From Acanthopleura granulata (Eukaryota > Mollusca > Polyplacophora > Chitonida > Chitonidae), in contig JABBOT010000016.1 of assembly GCA_016165875.1 (NCBI GenBank), forward strand, positions 9,072,946-9,136,945: a stretch of 64,000 bases of DNA, written 5' to 3'. This document shows, one piece after another, positions 38,251 through 48,767 of the stretch. The notes under the pieces were generated by a model, which made no database searches, was not told the origin of the DNA, and worked only from the letters and a program-made list of their open reading frames with translations. Within the stretch, counting starts at the first letter, position 1; each line of letters begins with the position of its first letter. The translations under genes and the position numbers were made by a program.

Positions 38251-38799
38251 TTTTACTCATACTTTAATGCTACATAATTCCAGGCTATGTAGCAAACTTG
38301 TTACCCAAATAGAAATAGGTCAACCCATAAATTTTACACAAAGGTGTCTTGGAAAGTAGGTTCACCTTAAAAGCTTAATACCAGCCATATGACTAATGTC
38401 AGTGGGCTCAAGAAGTCTTCACCTATATACACCGGCCACTGTTTTTTATGGGTACAGGAAATCTGAGCGTAACCACCAGCCATGATCACGTCACTGACAA
38501 CTTTGCCTTGCACGATATACAGATATACCCACTATGTTGACGACAATTTATAGTGGTGTTCAACAACTGTTAAACTGTGCCAAGGACAAGCACGAAATGG
38601 CATTGGGTCAGTTTACCTTCAGGGCAATAAAAGCCAGGAGGCTTCTCAGGTATCTTCCAAAAGGCAATTTCGTGCAGTCTGGTTTCCACCACCCATAAAC
38701 CTCATTCATAGCCATTGTATCGGTAAAACATTGGGCATTACAAAGGATTCAACTGAATAACAACTCTGTTGTTATATGAAGGAAATTGGGATTGTAAAT

Positions 38800-38916
38800 A
38801 ATGCCGTTGACACACCAAATATGGTTTCATTTAATTCGCATCGATTCGAATTGATTCACATTCAATCACAAAAAGATTTCCCGCTGACACACCGAAAAGC
38901 AATGCACACTGATACG
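38800..38916 (+). mobile_element. MITE-like sequence, left of the Myb/SANT-like exon
   Basis: The segment starts TAATGCCGTTGACACACCAA and ends near aatgcacactgatacgg. A related segment lies at 39370-39503, where GGTGTGTCTACAGCCG (39431-39446) is an inverted match to the start and aatgcacactgatg (39462 on) is a direct match to the end. The outer edges TAATGCCGTTG and CAACGGTATTA are also inverted matches. They may be two copies of a short element or the two ends of one ~700-bp element carrying the exon. No convincing target-site duplication was found. Confidence 0.35.
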
Positions 38917-38990
38917 GACTGATGTGTATACACTGGATTCCGTTCTATGTGGTTCCAAAAGCCCTCTTGGGCGAGAATTCCCTCCTCATT

Positions 38991-39008
38991 ACGTCACAGT
39001 ACGTCACG
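38991..39008 (+). promoter_or_regulatory. Paired CRE-like motifs upstream of the Myb/SANT-like exon
   Basis: Two direct copies of ACGTCAC (38991 and 39001), each preceded by T, lie 10 bp apart. That is about one helical turn, so bound factors would sit on the same DNA face. They are followed by tttccgg, an ETS-like core. TACGTCA is the reverse complement of TGACGTA, a CREB/ATF-type half-palindrome. Position just upstream of a well-placed ATG suggests a promoter. No TATA box is evident. Function is inferred from motif and position only. Confidence 0.35.
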
Positions 39009-39054
39009 TTTCCGGTACATTTTGGGAACTCCCTTTCACTTGTTGCTCATTACC

Positions 39055-39146
39055 ATGGAGCATTGGTTTTGGGAATCCTGCGAAACGCAAGCGCTGATAG
39101 ACATCAGGGCCAATGAGACAATTCAGGCCCAACTGGTGGGCTTGAA
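39055..39146 (+). CDS. Putative first coding exon of a Myb/SANT-like DNA-binding protein
   Basis: An ATG at 39055 in good context (taccATGG) opens MEHWFWESCETQALIDIR followed by ANETIQAQLVGLK, then a GT-type donor (ttgaa|GTGAAG, intron from 39147) just before an in-frame TGA. The spacing W-x-W-(x)3-ET-(x)2-LI-x-I-R-(x)4-IQ-x-QL-x-G matches the first helix and start of the second in the Myb/SANT-like (trihelix, Myb_DNA-bind_4/5-type) domains common in invertebrate host genes and in Harbinger-class transposons. The rest of the domain is not visible nearby, so this is a split gene or a fragment. The frame is open back to another ATG at 38947. Two TACGTCAC motifs lie 47-64 bp upstream. MITE-like sequences lie on both sides, so transposon origin is possible. 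Confidence 0.5.
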
Positions 39147-39369
39147 GTGAAGTAAAGCAGTGTATCTTAGAATCTCACGAGTTCTCTTTCATATAATGCT
39201 TTAAACACAGTTGTCAATTCTAAAAGTACGATTGTTTATGTCAGCCATTTTGTACTAATTACTCCCAAAAAGTCATTTGTATTGTCACAGTCATAATTGA
39301 ATTGAGCTTAGTGGAATGGAACAGTATTCCCTTTGACACATTGCACAAGCAGACTGAACAAAACTGAAT

Positions 39370-39503
39370 CTAATTTCTCAATCCAAATATGTACATGGAT
39401 TGAGATCAATGCGCATTTATCACCAAATTTGGTGTGTCTACAGCCGTATTCAATGCAAATGAATGCACACTGATGCGCATTCTGTTTTGGCCAACGGTAT
39501 TAG
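39370..39503 (-). mobile_element. MITE-like sequence, right of the Myb/SANT-like exon
   Basis: Partner of the segment at 38800-38916. It holds tcaccaaatttggtgtgtct, itself a short palindrome (ACCAAATTTGGT), and ends CAACGGTATTA, the inverted match of the left edge. Divergence is high, so both are old. Orientation is assigned from the outer edge. Confidence 0.35.
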
Positions 39504-40129
39504 TTCATTTATACATCAGAGATACGTAACATACTCTGTAAATGTATTATACCAGTGTTTTCATCAGGGATAGGCCTGAACAAAATAAAACAAAAATCCT
39601 CACAAAAACAGAGCAAATATATATTTTGTACTCACATGTATACTTCTGTATGATGGGCTGGAATTCCACACGATATGTGGTAAAATACCTCCACTTAGTT
39701 CAACGTAGGCCCAGTCACACTAAGTTGCAGACTTTCCCAGTACTGTTCAGAACTGAGTTATAACTGTGAGTTGACATGTCTCACAGGAACCAGTACAAAG
39801 TGACAATACGGCAGTTATACTCCCACATATTATTTGAAAGACGCCCAAATCTGTGTACTTCTGTACACACACATATATAACCAATGATGAAACAACACAG
39901 CTATGGCAAATTCCCCAATTCCTGGCAATGACAGCTCGCACAACACATTGTACAAAAGCAACTGTGAAACTGAGGATATATGTCTATATATATATATATG
40001 TATATATAACTACACAGAATGCATATACTTACATCCACATGATCTGACTGACTTTGCTGGCTCTACTCCCAGTAAATTCCTCACTGGGCCAGTGGGTCAG
40101 AGAATACTCAAGAAATAAAAATAGTGACC

Positions 40130-40436
40130 TATTTATAAGGTGAGCAACGGGCCAGGCTTGGTATCTCTATGAATGGAGAGTACCATGATCAGGGCAGGCT
40201 GACATGGCAACAGCACTGAGGAGCCATTCAACGCTTTGAGGGGGCGTTACCTAACGGGACGGTCGGCCTCTCCGCAGCTACAGCCCATTGATCGAACTGC
40301 CGCCACAGCCGGTCTATCTATACCCCCATCCCGGCACGGCCTGCATGCTTACAAGAGGCTTCAACCTACGTCACAACTATTTTACGCAATACTACGTACG
40401 TACATCAGCATATTCGACTCTCTAGGTGAAAAATGA
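40130..40436 (+). other. CpG-rich patch downstream of a TATA/MEF2-like motif
   Basis: CTATTTATAA (near 40129) fits YTAWWWWTAR. From about 40230 to 40400 CpG dinucleotides are clearly denser than in flanking DNA (gggggcgtt, cgggacggtcggcctctccg, actgccgccacagccgg, atcccggcacgg). A 66-codon frame without ATG spans it and is not recognised. It may be a promoter or 5' exon. Confidence 0.3.
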
Positions 40437-40797
40437 CGAGCAATATTCTGCCAGCATGCATGTCCCCCAAGGAAATCAATTCTGCCCCAAGAAGGAGAGA
40501 ATTAGTTCAGCTGTCCCACAAAAGAGTAGCTGACACTTTATAGGCTTAATTATAGCATCGTACTATTTGATAAACTGAATGACTGTGCCATTGTATTACT
40601 ACTATAAATGTAATACAGTGTAATTATCTCAACTCTTTGTATCCCACTCTGATCTAGCATCACAGTCACATCCATTATCTTACAAAAGCTGAGATTTTTT
40701 TACCTCCTCTACTTTATTTAAGAAAAAAACCGAAAAAAATGATTCTAGCGAATTCTTCCTTTATGATGTGAATTGTCGTAATTGAGGTGAAGCACAT

Positions 40798-41405
40798 TTG
40801 AAACCCTATTTCTCATCACTGCCCCGTTTCCCCCCCCCCCCACGAAATCCTGTTTCCATCACTGTCACGTTTACCACCTCCCAACTAAAACCCTGTTTCT
40901 CATCACTGCGGCATCCCCCCCCCCCGAACCCTGTTTCTCATTACTGCCACATTTACCACCTCCCCCTGAAACCCTGTTTCTCATAACTGCCAGGCTTACC
41001 ACCCCCCAACTAAAACCCTGTTTCTCATCACTGCCATGTTTACCATCTTCCCTGGAACCCTGTTTTTCATCACTGCCACTTTTACGCGCCCCCCCCCCAC
41101 CCCCCAAAATCCTGTTTCTCATCACCGTGACGTTCACCCCCTCCCCTGAAACCCTGTTTCTCATCACTGCCATGTTTACCACCCCCCTCCCCCCCTGTAA
41201 GCCTGTTTCTCATCCCCCCCCCCCCCGAAACCCTGTTTCTCATCACTGCCATGTTTACCCCCCCCCCCCCCCCCCTTGGAAGCCAGTTTCTCATCACTGC
41301 CACATTCCCCCCCCCCCAACCCTGTTTCTCATCACGGCCACATTCCCCCCCCCCAAGCCTGTTTCTCATCACTACCACGTTTACCCCCCCTTAACCCCGA
41401 TCTCC
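40798..41405 (+). repeat. ~40-bp minisatellite with long C tracts
   Basis: About 14 units of ccctgtttctcatcactgcc + acgtttacc + C(n), with C runs of up to about 20. The minus strand therefore carries closely spaced long G runs. Confidence 0.95.
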
Positions 41406-41491
41406 ATTACCAGAAGTCATTATTTGATTTCTTGCCAGAAATGGTCAGAACAGATGAGATTATCACTGAATTTAGCTGACAAGATGTTACT

Positions 41492-41757
41492 ATAGTCTTG
41501 TACTTCTGTGGTGTGTCACAGTAGTCTGGGTGAGTATTGCACTTGTGGAGTGTCACTATAGCCTGTGTGAGTGTTCTACTTCTTTGGTGTGTCACTATAC
41601 TCTGTGAGAGTTTTGCACTTCTGTGGTGTGTCACAATAGTCTGTCTAGGTATGAGTGCTGTACTTCTGTGGTGTGTTACTACAGTCTGTGTTAGTATTGT
41701 ACTTCTGTGGTGTGTCACTGTAGTCTGGGTGAGTATTGCACTTCTGTGGGGTGTCCA
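41492..41757 (+). repeat. 39-bp minisatellite, seven units
   Basis: Unit tacttctgtggtgtgtcact + atagtctgtgtgagtattg. Spacings of acttctgtgg are mostly 37-39 with one of 45. It begins about 90 bp after the poly-C array. Confidence 0.9.
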
Positions 41758-42788
41758 CATGCATGCATGCGGGTAGTGTACTTTTACTAATTAGGGGTCA
41801 ATGCCATCTTGGCAGGGCACCTAATGAAATCATTCAACACTCTTCGTCAGACCACAAAAATCACAATATCTCCAAAACCGCTAAAGTTACAAAAACCAAA
41901 CTTTGCAGTTTTGAGAACGAATATATGAATGAACTTTTGATTTTTCTTCTCTTTGCCCAGTCATGTAACTTATTTTGAATTTTGTTGCTAAGCTTAAAAA
42001 TTTCTTCTCCAAAATGGTTGAAGCTATCAGAAATTTAATCTGGTGTTTTTCGTGGATCGCCCTGCTCACATTTAGGTTGGTATGCAACAAAGGCTGTAAC
42101 CGATCATTAAATTTAGACCAAAATAGCCCAAAACTAGGTCAACTCTACAAGAAATTAAAATGATTACACAAACATATTCGCTTTTGCTCCTTGACATCAG
42201 GATTACAAATACACAAGAATTATTTTTGCACACTGTAAAGTTATCACCAAAAAATTTTTTCAAAACCCTGCCATTTAAATAACACAGATGCTTCGTGCAA
42301 GATGACATGAAATCTTTTCCTGGGTTAATTCAATGGCATATTGAGAAAGCCTCTTCAAGATTTCCCGTACATGTCAGTCCAGCCGAAAGCTTATGATATT
42401 CAAATCACTTCTGGGGCTGTCATAAAACCTTTCAACAATGTACTCTTTGTGTCTTTGGTTATCTGCTATGAATGGAAGATCAGAGCTGCATTTTGTCTGT
42501 ATTGGTCTCTATTAGACCATTTACATTTGATTCCTGGCAGTTTAAGGTTCAAATCCAGTTGATTCCTTTTCAGTTTTGTCATGCTTTTTCTCTTTCTTAT
42601 TGCTATTACAGTTTGGGCATGCAGGACGTACATGGTCAAAACCTCAGGACTGCCCTTCTCAAAAAAAATTAGCAACAATGTAATCCTTTTATTGGCTATC
42701 AGCAAAAGATCAAAGCCACATTGTCTCCATGCTGGTCTGTAGTAATAGGACCATTGCATATAATACATAGCAGTCTCAGTTTCAACTC

Positions 42789-43021
42789 CAATGGGGGGGC
42801 TTCCGTGGCTGAGGGGGTTAGTGTGGCAGCGCGGTGTTATGACCCTGTGCCGCTCACTAATGCAATCGCTGTGAGTTCACGACCAGCTCATGCTGGCTTC
42901 CTCTCCAGCCGTACATGGGAAGGTCTGCCAGCAACCTGCGGATGGTCGTGAGTTTCCCTGGGCTCTACCCAGTTTCCTCCCACTATAATGCTGGACGCCG
43001 TCGTATAAGTGAAATATTTAA
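42789..43021 (+). mobile_element. SINE family A, near-complete copy
   Basis: A tRNA-related head (tggctgagggggttag, A-box-like) is followed by gtgagttcacgacc (B box degraded by one base), then the body catgctggcttcctctccag, ggtctgccagcaacctgcgg, gggctctacccagtttcctc and the tail cgtcgtataagtgaaatat. The expected A/T-rich AAATAAATA end is absent, so the extreme 3' end is lost. It is the reference copy for the fragments listed here. Confidence 0.8.
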
Positions 43022-46000
43022 TTGTACCACTTTGTTTTCTCATTTTCAATACCATTAAGTATACATCAAACTGCCAGAAAGAGCAAGTACATTACAGCGT
43101 AAATCCCGGAAATGCTGTTGGATAACAGCTTTCCTATTAATTTACTGTTGTTTTAAGATCTTACTTAAAGACTTTCAGTTTTATTGATGGACGAAACCAG
43201 AGTGCACTGAATAAACTACTGACCTTAAGCCATCTATTAACGATTTTTACCACGCAACGCGCAGTATGAAAACCATACTAGAGGAAGACAACAAAGCGAT
43301 CTTGAACAAACATAAGACTGCAGAAACAACCAAATGCGCACCCTTGACCATCAATTCTCCACCCAAGGCCAGGTGTAAACCCATGCACACCACATGTCTC
43401 CAACAACTAAAAGGCATGCGGGTAACCACTTGAACAAGGCCTGGTTCCTCCATTGTTCTGTTAAGGTGTATTACTGGTCTACGGTGGTACAATTGTACTG
43501 TCAATCATTGCACGCGTATGTCACTGGTTTATGTGGGTGCATGTACTGCAGCTGAGGAAAACGAAGAATCTTTAGCAACTCATTGACAAGCTTTCCCTAT
43601 GTGAGACTTCAGGGTGAAATAAAGGTTTTTAACTTTGGCTAAAGTTGAGCAATTGTGGAATTATATGATCATCTAATGTTTGGACAAATATGAAAATTAT
43701 CAACTGAAATATCAATTAAGTTATAGGTAACATTGGCCCCAAAATTTTCAAAATCAAAGTTATTCAGATATTCAAATTTCTAAATCCTCTTAATATGGGC
43801 GTCATTTTGGTTATGGCTACAATACAAGCTTACAATTACGGGCAGGAAAAATTGCCCTGGATTGACTTGCACACCATATTGGTGGAGGGCAAGCGGTTTA
43901 CCTGAATAAGGTAACTTACGAGTTATCCAATGCCTCACATTATAATTTCACGAAAAAAAAAAAAAAAATACATAAACGGCCCAGAATGAAGATTTATTAA
44001 TAATTCCTGAGACATGCAAATTTCATATATAAACATTTTTGTTTATGTCTCAATCATACTGTTTATATCGACTGCATGTTGTGCCACACTGTTCCAACTG
44101 AGACACTGAACATGTCTAACAATTCAACCATGATCCAGATTGGAGAGATGTCAGGTTCAAACCCAGCCCTAGCTGATTCCGATGCAGCTTTCAATGGAGA
44201 GATTTCTTAGGTATCCCACAATGAATACAAGGGGCTTAATTAGTCCCAGCCTCCAGAGAACTCTGGCTTCATCCTGCCATAAACCTGAATATGACATCAT
44301 ATGATGAAGATTTCCTCAGAACAGTTTTAAACCCATCAATCTGTCAACCTGGTAAATTAACAAGAACACAAATTTTAGAGACAAGATAAACTCCTACCAA
44401 GTTAGGAAGTCTGTAGAAGTTCAAGCAGGGTACTGTGAGTGGATAGCAATCTGCAAGATGATGACAGTGTTATGTTAACGTACCATTTAAACTTGGAAAT
44501 TATCTGGTACAACAATAATGTCTGCAGAACAAGGATAACACCCAATAATTTATTTAACATGTATGTGAAGACAGACAAATTGACAATCAGAAATAGATAT
44601 CCCTTATGATGAGATATTGTATTCTATTCCTACCGAGAGAAACTGAAAATATGACCTGGTTCCTTTGTGCTGCCTCGATCAGAAATTTTCCAGTCTATTC
44701 AACAATTTTTAATTTTTTGTGACGCACATGACTCATCTTTTCAAGGAATAACAAAATCCAGCCTATTACTTTAAACACACCTCATCTACAACTAATGAAT
44801 ATTTAATCATCTTACGGTAATTAACTGCTCGGCATCTGTAAAAGAGTTACATTCAGTATGTTTCTTTAAAAACCAGACTTCGTGTACTTCATAATAAAAA
44901 CACATGTAACCACTGAGTTCATCACCAACCCACTTCAACACAATTAAAATTGCTATTTGACGCCATCATAATTATTTAACCAAATGCAATGTTAGACAAT
45001 TTGCTTAAAGCCCATATATTCATTGAAAAAGAAGCATGTTGTTTCTTCTGTTGTAATATATTTGTGACTCATTTTAAAATTTGTTCACAAAAACCTTCTC
45101 CAATTCAGTGTAGAAAGTCAGTCATGTTCCTTAAGTCCTGACAACCTTATTCCTTGCAGCTCTGTGTCAGTTAAAGCATGCTGGGTCGGACCCGGGATCA
45201 CGAGTCAAAATCCTACTTCGCCATAATGTTTTGGTCACAGGAGATATTTTTCACCAGGTTTATGAGTTACACTATTATCATCTAACCCAGTTTGCCTATG
45301 TGAACGGTGGTTGATGGCATAAGAAGGATTCTGCGTAATAGCCGTATGTTAGGAAACTACACCAGAGATTTAGAGCAAATTTTCTGTTTAATCAATTCAA
45401 ACTAAAATTTCTGTATTTTCCCTCCGACAGCTGACAGAAAATGTCCCATGTTTCAGAAAATGTCCCACTTTTTTAAGCAACACCTAATTTTCTAAGTTGT
45501 TCTATTTCGATCCGAACTATACATCTTAATGTATGCACAAAATGATCAGCATTATACCATACATGGATGTAGCAGGCTGCTCTTTGAAATTTGTGCAAAA
45601 AAGGGACACATACATTCTCAGTGAAAGCAGCCATGACATGATGTGACAGGAAGATTGGACATATATGTATAACTGTTGATGTCACATCCTTGTTTTTTGA
45701 GTGACAGTTCAGAAAATGGACCACCCTCTAGTTGAATCTTTATGAGTTTATGAATACCGCAGAAAAAATGTCAGAAAATTGTAATTTTCAACTCGAGCTG
45801 TCTTCATTTTCTTACACTGACGCTAACAGCTTGCAATGCTACTGAGTTAATTCAACGAGCACACAAGTCATGATACAGACATTCTCTGGTATAGAAGCTT
45901 CAACAATTGTTCACGCCACAGATTACTGTGAGCCTGCATCATAAAAGGAACAAACATATGTTCTTCAGAAAGACATAATTCAAACACTGAATAAATGTAT

Positions 46001-46134
46001 ACGAAAAACTGTTCAATTGTTTTTGTTTGGTTTTGCTTGTCAAATGGGTTTAACCTCAGAAATGAGAATCTGAGGCTGTATAACATAAAACAGTAAATCA
46101 CCAAACATTTCTACCCCAAAAGCTATTTTCAGAG
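43022..46134. other. No supported gene
   Basis: Old SINE-like debris at 43310-43470 and 44130-44290 (aggttcaaacccagccctag). A poly-A run near 43955. Otherwise AT-rich and blank. Confidence 0.4.
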
Positions 46135-46308
46135 GTTACTAAATATCACAAATTTATTTCTTCAGGTGCTGAAGCTTGTATTTTTCCAGCCTAGTGTATC
46201 ATTCTGCCTTCCAAACGAACCTCAAAATGACTTTCTAAGTCTTGCGGAACTCTCAGAATCATGCAAAAATGTGCAACTGAGTCATGGACAAAATTTAGGT
46301 CATTTACC
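46135..46308 (-). mobile_element. MITE family C, copy with the other terminal end
   Basis: Reverse-strand copy. Read inverted, it begins ggtaaatgacctaaatttt, then gtccatgactcagttgcaca, gattctgagagttcc, gaggttcgtttggaaggc and gctggaaaaatacaagcttc. Its end is the inverted match of the right end of the copies at 1702 and 28615, which is how the inverted termini were inferred. Confidence 0.5.
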
Positions 46309-46871
46309 ATATATTTTACATGTTTACAACTTTCTCCACCACTGATTCTCAATGAAATGTACTCTGTTAATAAGTTCAAGGTTGCAATCACTGACAAAAC
46401 ACAGATGTCGACAGATATGTGAAGGTATAGTTATTAATGAGAGGGGCCTGTAGAGAACCCTCTTTATAAATACACAACAGCAGATGGCATACATGCTAAA
46501 TCATCAGAGATTGTGAATCTATATATATATATAGTGTACACAACCCACAAGCGACACAGCTTGATAGCCTTCTGGTCACAGGTGAGCAAATGAATTATAC
46601 GCACCAGGCTTTCACCAATAACACACCCACAATGTACGCAGCCAAGGTTATCTGTGTTTCATTGATGAATGTCTGCAACCCTGATGCCGATTTTACAACT
46701 GTAGATAAATGTCTTTTTAAAGAGGCCTTTATAAGCTGGAGTCCCAAACAAAGTAGGCACACTACCTATGGATGTTAAGATTCATTTACTTATTTCACTT
46801 GATTCATTCGACAATTATCGGTCCTGTTACTGTGTCCGCATGGACCTGTTGGATTTGATGTGATTAAAACA

Positions 46872-47055
46872 AATTGGTGTTTTATGCTCTACTCATGAAT
46901 ATTTCACTTATGCGACGGCAGCCAGCATTATGGTGGGAGGAAACCGAGCAGAGCCCGGGGTTAACCCAAGACCATCCACACGTTATTGGCGACCAAAGAG
47001 GAAGCCATTTGGGCTTGAATTCACAGCGATCTTGTGGTGAGAGGCTCCTGGGTTA
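46872..47055 (-). mobile_element. SINE family A, partial copy
   Basis: Starts with the tail block attggtgttttatgctctac. It continues gaatatttcacttatgcgac, agcattatggtgggaggaaa, aagaccatccacacg, a short deletion, and gaattcacagcgatcttg, ending gaggctcctgggtta just before the tRNA-like head. Confidence 0.7.
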
Positions 47056-47924
47056 TAAAGGAGATTCTAACATTGTTTTGAAAACGATACTATGATCTAC
47101 ATTAAAACGTCACCAGCAATAAAGCTGAGGAGTTCGTCATCCATAAGTAATGTGTTTTCTCAGCATATCAATGCTGATGAATGTCACTGATCAGGGAAAG
47201 ACCATCAGTAATTTGCCCAATTCAATGGTTGAACTCCAGTGTGCTAAAGTCTTATTTACCACTTTAATATAATTGTTACTATGAACATGAAAAAAAAGTT
47301 AGGCAATAGCATTTCAAAGTCCACTGTTCTGACCTGCAGCACTGTTCAAGTTATCATGGCAGTGTTGTATAATATTTGTGTTAACACGCACAGCCTGCAA
47401 GGGTAGGTCAAGTGATATTAGACACAGAAGCTCTGCCAATAACTACCTGGGTCCCATGTCATCATGGAGCTCCATGCAAGGCCCTGAATGCAAGAACCCT
47501 GAACACCATCAAACCACTTGCTGCCAAATCATTCTCTAATGAGAAAATGAGGTACTCTTTTGGCTGGCAATGGTGCGTTATGGGTGGAACTGATCCACTG
47601 TCGTCTAATAATACATGAGTATTGGTAATTATTAGTTTGCCCAAAATCATTATCGATAGAATTGGAATAAACAACAGACTTTAGCAGTGATAACTCCATG
47701 TATTCAGAGAACACCTGTCAGCTCGTGCACAAAGCATTCTTCTACTCATGCATGCACCATCATGTTGTTCGGAAGAAAGTGAAACAGGATACATGTATAC
47801 ACATGCAGACTGGCAATCATCATTTATATAAAGACACATACATGATTGATGTATTTAATGCCATCCTGAACAGAGATTATGGTGATCAGTTTTCATGTGT
47901 GGAGAGACAGGCAGGATACCTCAG

Positions 47925-48232
47925 GCAGGACACCCCTGGAAAGGTACCCCTTTAGCAGGATACGCCTGGTAGGATAACACTGGCAGGATATTCCTGGTAG
48001 TATACCACTTTAGCAGGATACCCCGGATAGAATACCCCTTTAGCAGGACACCCCTGGCAAGACACCCCTTTAGCAGGATACTCCTGGCAAGCCACCCCTT
48101 TTGCAGGATATCACGTGCAAGACACCCGACACCCCTGGTAGGATACCCCTTTAGCAGGATATCCCTGGTAAGACACCCCTAGTTGGACACTCCTTCAGCA
48201 GGATACACCTGGTAAGACACCCCTGGTAACAA
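47925..48232 (+). repeat. Degenerate ~30-bp minisatellite (caggatacccctggtag type)
   Basis: About ten units alternating caggatacccctggcaag and acacccctttag. Confidence 0.85.
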
Positions 48233-48513
48233 TATCAGCAAGACCTGGATCCACCTTTATACTCCTGTAAGACCTTGGTAACTGCATGATTATTGAATGA
48301 GCCTTGCAATTAAGAACCAGAACACATTAGCCGAATATTAGCCATGTGTAGACTGGAACCACTTATGTAAACTTGATGATGGACACTTACATAAAGGTTA
48401 ATTCACACACACAACAAAAACATCCGCCACCAGCTGTATGTCACACGTAGATCAATATGCTGCCAGAGGATAAGAGATATAAAGAATTACAGAATGCACA
48501 AGACAAGATGTTA

Positions 48514-48764
48514 GGCCATCCTTAAAAATATGTTTGTTGGGCGTACCCCAAACGATCCTTCAAAAAAGGCCATGCTCAGAAGCTTTTATTGGTTTTCTTA
48601 ACATGTTAAGTTTTTTTTCTAAAGTTTTTCTCCATGTTAGTTCTTTTAAAATCCTTATCTTTTTCAAGAGCCAGAATAAAAAAGAAAAAAGAATGCCCCA
48701 CTGACTCACTAAATTTTTTCTCATAGGGTTACATTACCCTCAACAAGCAGTTTTTAGGACGGCC
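48514..48764. mobile_element. PIF/Harbinger-like (Tourist-type) MITE, intact ends
   Basis: A 251-bp element. The left end GGCCATCCTTAAAAA and the inverted right end GGCCGTCCTAAAAA match over about 14 bp with one mismatch and one gap. Direct TTA trinucleotides flank it at 48511-48513 and 48765-48767, the 3-bp target duplication expected for PIF/Harbinger. The inside is A/T-rich with no open frame. A second diverged copy starts at 53532. Confidence 0.6.
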
Positions 48765-48767
48765 TTA

